Shown here: positions 58,486 to 64,000 of the stretch, in pieces | How positions within the stretch are numbered: the stretch's first letter is position 1 | Layout of the letters: the number at the start of each line of letters is the position of its first letter | Assembly (NCBI RefSeq): GCF_001668615.1 | Contig: NZ_LZMC01000082.1 | Coordinates: forward strand, 1-64,000 | Origin: Mycobacterium sp. 1274761.0 | GTDB taxonomy: Bacteria > Actinomycetota > Actinomycetes > Mycobacteriales > Mycobacteriaceae | Length of the DNA stretch: 64,000 nt | Direction: 5' to 3' | The notes under the pieces: model-generated | What the model was told of the DNA's origin: nothing | Seen by the model: only the letters and a program-made list of their open reading frames with translations | The model's database searches: none | Program-made: the position numbers and the translations under genes

Positions 58486-59904
58486 GTGACTCGCGTCAGT
58501 GCCTTCGATTTCGGTGACGATGCCCTCGGCGATCTCGATGCGGTTGGCCTCGTAGAACTACTGCGCGCGGGCACGGTCACCCCGTCCGAGCTCGTCGAAG
58601 GCGCGATCGCCCGCGCCGAGGCCGTCAACCCGACCCTCAACGGGCTGGCTTACGAGGCCTTCGAGCGGGCCCGCGCCCGCGCGACACAACCCCGCCCGTA
58701 TGGCGGCTACTTTGACGGCGTCCCGACCTTCGTGAAGGACAACGTGGACGTCGCGGGCATGCCGACGATGCATGGCACCGACGCGTGGCAGCCGCGTGCG
58801 GCGAAGGCCGATGGTGCGTTCGCGCGGGTCTTTCTTTCAACCGGCCTGATAGCCCTGGGTAAGACGCAGATGTCGGAGTTCGGCTTCAGCGGCTCGGCCG
58901 AGCACCCGAGGCTGAATCCCGTTCGCAACCCCTGGAATCCGGAATTTACCGCGGGCGCTTCGTCGTCGGGGTCCGGCGCCTTCGTCGCGGCCGGAGTGGT
59001 TCCGATTGCGCACGCCAACGACGGCGGCGGATCGATCCGAATTCCGGCCGCCTGCAATGGGCTGGTGGGTCTCAAGCCGACGCGCGGCAGGCTGCCGCTG
59101 GATGTGCAGGCTGCGCAGATGCCCCTGCAGCTTGTCGCCAACGGGGTGCTCACGCGGACGGTACGTGACACCGCGGCGTTCCTGCGCGAAGCCGAGCGAG
59201 CGTACCGGAACCCGAAGCTGCCGCCCATCGGCGACGTGGCCCGCCCGTCCAAGCAGCGCCTCCGTATCGCCGTATGCACGAAATCGATTGTGCGAGAAGC
59301 GAGTCCAGAGATTCGTGAGTTGACGCTCAAGTCTGCGGCCCTGCTGGAGAGTCTTGGGCACAAGGTCACCGAGATCGACAACCCGGTGCGGCCGCGGTTC
59401 AAAGACGACTTTGTGCTGTATTGGCAGTTTCTGGCGTTTGCGATCGTGCTTCGTGGGCGGCGGACGTACGGTCCCAGTTTCGACCGCACCAAGCTCGACA
59501 ACCTGACGCTGGGTCTGTACGGGGCAGCCGCGAGGAACCTGCACAAGGTTCCGCTGGCAATCGCGAGGTTGGCGGCGTCCCGGCGCATAACCGAACGGTT
59601 GTCGGAAACCTACGACGCCGTGCTGATGCCGACGCTGGCACATGAGACACCCCGGATCGGGCACCTCGATCCGACAGCGCCCTACGACCAGGTGATGGAT
59701 CGGCTCATGGATTGGGTGGCCTTCACCCCGCTGCAGAATGCGACCGGCGACCCGGCCATCTCGCTGCCGTTGGCGCATTCCGCAGCCGGCATGCCCGTCG
59801 GCATGATGCTCTCCGCCGTCCGCGGACGCGAAACGCGGCTGCTGCAGTTGGCTTACGAACTCGAAGAGGCGCAGCCCTGGCCGCGCCTCCACGCGTCGGC
59901 CTGA
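58486..59904 (+). CDS. amiC: Amidase signature family enzyme (AmiC-like)
   Basis: This 472-residue amidase has a Ser-cisSer-Lys triad: the lysine in FVKDNVDVAG, the cis-serine in the GASSSGSGAFVAAG loop and the nucleophile in NDGGGSIRIPAACNGLVGLKPT. It hydrolyses an unknown carboxamide. Start GTG 58486. It follows tsf, as amiC follows the rpsB-tsf operon in M. tuberculosis. Confidence 0.9.
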   Translation: MTRVSAFDFGDDALGDLDAVGLVELLRAGTVTPSELVEGAIARAEAVNPTLNGLAYEAFERARARATQPRPYGGYFDGVPTFVKDNVDVAGMPTMHGTDAWQPRAAKADGAFARVFLSTGLIALGKTQMSEFGFSGSAEHPRLNPVRNPWNPEFTAGASSSGSGAFVAAGVVPIAHANDGGGSIRIPAACNGLVGLKPTRGRLPLDVQAAQMPLQLVANGVLTRTVRDTAAFLREAERAYRNPKLPPIGDVARPSKQRLRIAVCTKSIVREASPEIRELTLKSAALLESLGHKVTEIDNPVRPRFKDDFVLYWQFLAFAIVLRGRRTYGPSFDRTKLDNLTLGLYGAAARNLHKVPLAIARLAASRRITERLSETYDAVLMPTLAHETPRIGHLDPTAPYDQVMDRLMDWVAFTPLQNATGDPAISLPLAHSAAGMPVGMMLSAVRGRETRLLQLAYELEEAQPWPRLHASA

Positions 59905-59936
59905 CTGATAAGGAACGTTCGCAGGAGGAGAGATGG

Positions 59937-60368
59937 TCAGGGGCGCTCGTTGCCCAGCGAGGCCAGGGTCGACTTGAAGTCGGCGCGCTGACGGCTGGAG
60001 AGCTTGTCCATCAGCCGGTTTTCGGCGGCCTTCACACCCGCGTCGGTCTTGGCGAGCAACGCCTTCCCTTCGCGCGTCAGCGCGGCCGGCAACGAGCGCC
60101 CGGACGACACCGTCGCCGGTCGGGTGACGAGGCCTCGCTCCTCGAGGGCGCGCAGCACCGTGTTCATTGCCTGCGGCGAGACGTTGGTGTCGCGCGCCAG
60201 TTCGGCGTTCGACCGGTCAGGAAATCGTGACAGTATCCGCATGCAGATGTATTGCGGGAACGCCAGACCGAGCGGTTCCAGCACGGTGGAGGTCACCTCG
60301 GAGCGCAGCGCGTTGTGCGCACGGTAGAGCAGATAGCCCAACGGCTCATCTTCGAGGTTTTCGCTCAT
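59937..60368 (-). CDS. MarR family repressor (Rv2887-like)
   Basis: This 143-residue winged-helix regulator has LGYLLYRAHNALRSEV as the dimerisation helix. The DNA-binding part includes RSNAELARDTNVSPQAMNTVLRALEERGLV and the wing residues SSGRSLPAALT. Start 60368 (SENLEDEPLG) is chosen because starts at 60377 and 60392 crowd or overlap the palindrome in the divergent control region. In M. tuberculosis the homologous Rv2887 represses the distant methyltransferase gene Rv0560c. Here a homologue of that target lies directly opposite. Confidence 0.9.
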   Translation of the reverse strand: MSENLEDEPLGYLLYRAHNALRSEVTSTVLEPLGLAFPQYICMRILSRFPDRSNAELARDTNVSPQAMNTVLRALEERGLVTRPATVSSGRSLPAALTREGKALLAKTDAGVKAAENRLMDKLSSRQRADFKSTLASLGNERP

Positions 60369-60378
60369 ATCAGGCATA

Positions 60379-61103
<725 letters not shown>

Positions 61104-61122
61104 CGCGCCGTCGCACCACCCC

Positions 61123-61145
61123 ATACTGGCTGCCAGGCCGGTATG
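61123..61145. repeat. Short inverted repeat before pyrH
   Basis: CATAC (61123-61127) and GTATG (61141-61145) flank an inner TGGC...GCCA-type pairing in the 116-base gap between the methyltransferase and pyrH. It is possibly a terminator remnant or regulatory hairpin. The evidence is slight. Confidence 0.3.
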
Positions 61146-61219
61146 AGGCAGGATTAGGGATAGCCGTCCTGGGCCAGCACCGGGATGGCGATCTCATGCG
61201 AGGACCCCGGAGGAGTCGG

Positions 61220-62032
61220 ATGGCGGAATCGACCACCAACGGAGCCGACGCTTCCGATTCCCCTGTCGCCGGTAAAGCAACCGCCGACCTCGATGTCGCC
61301 GGCCAGGCGGCTCCGGAAACCCGGCCCATGTATTCACGCGTCCTGCTAAAGCTCGGCGGCGAGATGTTCGGCGGCGGTCAGGTCGGTCTCGATCCCGACG
61401 TCGTGTCGCAGGTCGCCCGCCAGATCGCCGAGGTGGTCCGCAGTGGCGTGCAGGTCGCGGTCGTCATCGGCGGCGGCAACTTCTTCCGTGGCGCGCAACT
61501 GCAGCAGCGCGGTATGGAACGCACCCGCTCGGACTACATGGGGATGCTTGGCACCGTCATGAACAGCCTTGCGCTGCAAGACTTTCTGGAACGCGAAGGC
61601 ATTGCCACCCGGGTGCAGACGGCCATCACGATGGGCCAGGTCGCCGAGCCCTATATCCCGCTGCGGGCCGTGCGCCACCTGGAGAAGGGCCGCGTGGTGA
61701 TCTTCGGTGCCGGCATGGGTTTGCCGTACTTCTCGACCGACACCACCGCCGCGCAACGCGCGCTGGAGATCGGCGCCGAGGTGGTGCTGATGGCCAAGGC
61801 CGTCGACGGCGTGTTCACCGCGGACCCGCGGTCCAACCCCAACGCCGAGCTGCTCACCGCGATCACCCACCGCGAGGTGATCGACAAAGGATTGGCCGTT
61901 GCCGACGCCACCGCGTTCAGCTTGTGCATGGACAACGGCATGCCGATTCTGGTCTTCAACCTTCTTGTCGACGGCAATATCGCGCGGGCGGTCGCAGGTG
62001 AGAAGATCGGAACACTGGTCACCACCAGCTGA
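61220..62032 (+). CDS. pyrH: Uridylate kinase
   Basis: This hexameric UMP kinase has 270 residues. After a variable N-terminal tail of about 45 residues the core starts [45 protein letters not shown] and [20 protein letters not shown] are standard. ATG 61220 follows GGAGGAG. It leads the pyrH-frr-cdsA operon. Confidence 0.97.
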   Translation: MAESTTNGADASDSPVAGKATADLDVAGQAAPETRPMYSRVLLKLGGEMFGGGQVGLDPDVVSQVARQIAEVVRSGVQVAVVIGGGNFFRGAQLQQRGMERTRSDYMGMLGTVMNSLALQDFLEREGIATRVQTAITMGQVAEPYIPLRAVRHLEKGRVVIFGAGMGLPYFSTDTTAAQRALEIGAEVVLMAKAVDGVFTADPRSNPNAELLTAITHREVIDKGLAVADATAFSLCMDNGMPILVFNLLVDGNIARAVAGEKIGTLVTTS

Positions 62033-62065
62033 CCGCGCGATTAGCCACGAGCATATGGAGAAGCA

Positions 62066-62623
62066 GTGATCGAGGAAACCCTCTTCGATGCCGAAGAGAA
62101 GATGGAGAAGGCGGTGTCCGTCGCGCGTGACGACCTGTCCTCCATCCGCACCGGCCGCGCCAACCCCGGCATGTTCTCGCGCATCGCGATCGACTACTAC
62201 GGGTCGTCGACTCCCATCACGCAGCTGTCGAGCATCAACGTGCCCGAGGCGCGGCTGGTCGTCATCAAGCCCTACGAGCAGTCGCAGCTCAAGCCCATCG
62301 AGGACGCCATCCGCAATTCCGACCTCGGTGTCAACCCCTCCAACGACGGCAACGTCATCCGCGTCGCCATCCCGCAGCTGACCGAGGAACGCCGCCGCGA
62401 ACTCGTCAAGCAGGCCAAGGCCAAGGGTGAGGACGCCCGGGTGTCGGTGCGCAACATCCGCCGCAAGGCGATGGAAGAGCTGCACCGCATCAAGAAGGAC
62501 GGCGAGGCAGGCGAGGACGAGGTCAAACACGCCGAGAAGGAACTCGACAAGACCACCCACACCTACACCAGCCAGATCGACGACCTGGTCAAACACAAAG
62601 AGGGCGAGCTGCTGGAGGTCTAG
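62066..62623 (+). CDS. frr: Ribosome recycling factor
   Basis: This 185-residue tRNA-mimic splits post-termination ribosomes with EF-G. Landmarks are [22 protein letters not shown] and [14 protein letters not shown]. Start GTG 62066 is 33 bases after pyrH. The stop shares one base with the cdsA start. Confidence 0.97.
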   Translation: MIEETLFDAEEKMEKAVSVARDDLSSIRTGRANPGMFSRIAIDYYGSSTPITQLSSINVPEARLVVIKPYEQSQLKPIEDAIRNSDLGVNPSNDGNVIRVAIPQLTEERRRELVKQAKAKGEDARVSVRNIRRKAMEELHRIKKDGEAGEDEVKHAEKELDKTTHTYTSQIDDLVKHKEGELLEV

Positions 62624-63492
62624 TGGCCGATCAGCACGCAGATCCGGTGGCCGATACGTCGGAGCCGCCCAAGAAGGCATCCCGGGCCGGGCGCAACCTT
62701 CCGGCGGCCATCGGCGTCGGCGTGGTACTCGGCGCGCTCGCGATCGGGATCCTCCTGTTCTGGCCCATCGGCTGGCTGGCCGTGCTGGCCGTCTTCATCG
62801 CGATCGCCATCCACGAGGTCATCCGTCGGCTCCGCGAAGCCGGATACGCCCTGCCCGTCATCCCGCTGATGCTGGGTGGCCAGGCGATGATCTGGCTGAC
62901 GTACTACGGCCCCGCCGGAATGCTGGGCGCCTACGGCGGAACCATCGTCGTCTGCATGGTGTGGCGGTTGGTCGGGCGGGGTCCGCGCGAGCAGCCGGAG
63001 AACTTCCTGCGCGACATCTCGGCCACGGTGTTGTTGGCGACGTGGGTGCCGTTGTTCGCAAGTTTCAGCGCGCTGCTGATCTTCCAGGACCACGGTGGCG
63101 CCCGGACGTTCACCGTGATCGCGACGGTCGTCTTCGCCGACATCGGCGGCTACGTCGCCGGGGTGCTGTTCGGCAAGCACCTGATGGCGCCTGCCATCAG
63201 CCCGAAGAAGTCGTGGGAGGGCCTGGGCGGCTCGCTGCTGTTCGGGACCACCGCCGCGGTGCTGTCGGTGACGTTCCTGATGGATCGCCCGCCGTGGGTC
63301 GGCGTGCCGTTGGGGCTGATGCTCGTGATCACCGGCGTGCTCGGCGATCTGGTCGAGTCGCAGGTGAAGCGTGATCTCGGCATCAAGGACATGGGCACGC
63401 TGCTGCCCGGACACGGCGGCATCATGGACCGCATCGATGCGATGCTGCCGTCGGCCGTGGCCGGCTGGATTGTCCTGACGGTGCTTGCCTGA
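62623..63492 (+). CDS. cdsA: Phosphatidate cytidylyltransferase
   Basis: This 289-residue integral membrane enzyme makes CDP-diacylglycerol for phospholipid and phosphatidylinositol synthesis. It has about eight membrane segments. The signature SPKKSWEGLGGSLL...GDLVESQVKRDLGIKD followed by GHGGIMDRIDA is complete. The Cdh-like enzyme at 26574 would break down the same lipid. Confidence 0.96.
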   Translation: MADQHADPVADTSEPPKKASRAGRNLPAAIGVGVVLGALAIGILLFWPIGWLAVLAVFIAIAIHEVIRRLREAGYALPVIPLMLGGQAMIWLTYYGPAGMLGAYGGTIVVCMVWRLVGRGPREQPENFLRDISATVLLATWVPLFASFSALLIFQDHGGARTFTVIATVVFADIGGYVAGVLFGKHLMAPAISPKKSWEGLGGSLLFGTTAAVLSVTFLMDRPPWVGVPLGLMLVITGVLGDLVESQVKRDLGIKDMGTLLPGHGGIMDRIDAMLPSAVAGWIVLTVLA

Positions 63493-63503
63493 GCACGGGG
63501 GAG

Positions 63504-64000
63504 TCAGGCGGCTCGGTGGTCGGGTGGTTCGGTTCCGCCGGGTATTTCTGAGGGCTCCGACGCCGACTCGTGCTCGTCGTCGAGCGGTCGCAGGAGTGCT
63601 TCGGGGCGGTGGTAGAAGTTGATCCGGGATTGGCCGTGATCTAACTGTGCGGGTGGGTGCCACTCGCATTCGCCGCGGGCGTTGATGGTCGTGGCCCAGC
63701 CGCCGTCCTCGACGCTGCGGTTGTCGGTGCCGCAAGCCAAGGTCATGTCGTCGACGTTGGTGTTACCGCCGAGGATCCAGTCGGTCTCGGCGTGGTGGAC
63801 TTGGGCGCCGTAGGCGCCCACGGTGCAGCACGGTTTCGAACAGCCACCGTCACGCGCGATCAACATGATCCGCTGCGCCGGTGACGCCACCCGCTTGGCG
63901 CGAAACAAGTCAAGTGCGGCTCCCGTGGCCCCGTCGAAGATCGCGAGGTAGTGGTTGGCGTGCGCCCCCATCCGGATCACGTCGGCGACCGGGATCTTGG
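63504..64000 (-). CDS. HNH endonuclease/DUF222 (13E12-type) protein, C-terminal part
   Basis: This is the end of a larger protein that begins beyond the right edge. Visible are RDGGCSKPCCTVGAYGAQVHH and WILGGNTNVDDMTLACGTDNR, the HNH core of the multi-copy actinobacterial 13E12 family, whose N-terminal half is DUF222. An ATG at 63980 is internal and not the real start, because the frame is open to base 64000. These proteins are often part of repeated elements; their role is unclear. Confidence 0.85.
   Translation of the reverse strand, partial: KIPVADVIRMGAHANHYLAIFDGATGAALDLFRAKRVASPAQRIMLIARDGGCSKPCCTVGAYGAQVHHAETDWILGGNTNVDDMTLACGTDNRSVEDGGWATTINARGECEWHPPAQLDHGQSRINFYHRPEALLRPLDDEHESASEPSEIPGGTEPPDHRAA

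Overview
The window is high-GC actinobacterial DNA and is almost certainly from a rapidly growing mycobacterium (Mycolicibacterium-like). The evidence is the protein set (SepIVA, LipN-like esterase, haemophore, LppW-like lipoproteins, a 13E12-type HNH protein), the many GTG starts, and a gene order that I recognise from memory as the M. tuberculosis stretch Rv2973c to Rv2881c read in the opposite direction. I could not run database searches. Family names rest on motifs and on recalled sequences.

Layout: 1-494 holds a broken recG with a fold-back junction. 491-9369 is the recG-to-coaD block: exported HNH protein, aldo/keto reductase plus a decayed copy, esterase, DsbA/VKOR oxidative-folding pair, pyruvate carboxylase, rsmD, coaD. 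In M. tuberculosis the large PDIM/phenolic glycolipid locus follows here. In this window only a hemerythrin-like gene lies between coaD and sepIVA. 10239-19044 runs sepIVA, yceD, rnc, mutM, osmC, acyP, smc, ftsY. 19220-25459 carries the ammonium-sensing operon amt-glnB-glnD, a frameshifted small exported protein, and ffh. 25484-33674 carries an amidohydrolase, a CDP-diacylglycerol pyrophosphatase, tandem DD-carboxypeptidases, the rpsP-KH-rimM-trmD operon and tandem LppW-like lipoproteins. 33908-36299 is rplS, lepB, rnhB and a DUF2469 gene.

36300-48248 looks like an accessory block placed between the Rv2901c and Rv2898c equivalents. Its core is a tightly packed minus-strand operon behind a good IdeR-type iron box: ferric-binding lipoprotein, permease, ATPase, and then, translationally coupled, an 832-residue protein that joins an adenylation domain, a phosphopantetheine carrier domain and a multi-pass membrane acyltransferase. 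A haemophore gene diverges from the same control region. This is the most unusual system in the window: an iron-controlled importer linked to a one-protein acyl activation and transfer machine.

48350-54419 returns to the conserved order: yraN, yifB, dprA, viuB and xerC, with a lactate-monooxygenase-like gene inserted. 54429-63492 carries selO, an M23 peptidase, rpsB-tsf with a structured leader, an amidase, a divergent marR/methyltransferase pair around a perfect palindrome, and pyrH, frr and cdsA. A partial HNH protein runs off the right edge. I found no tRNA, rRNA, CRISPR array, insertion sequence or prophage.
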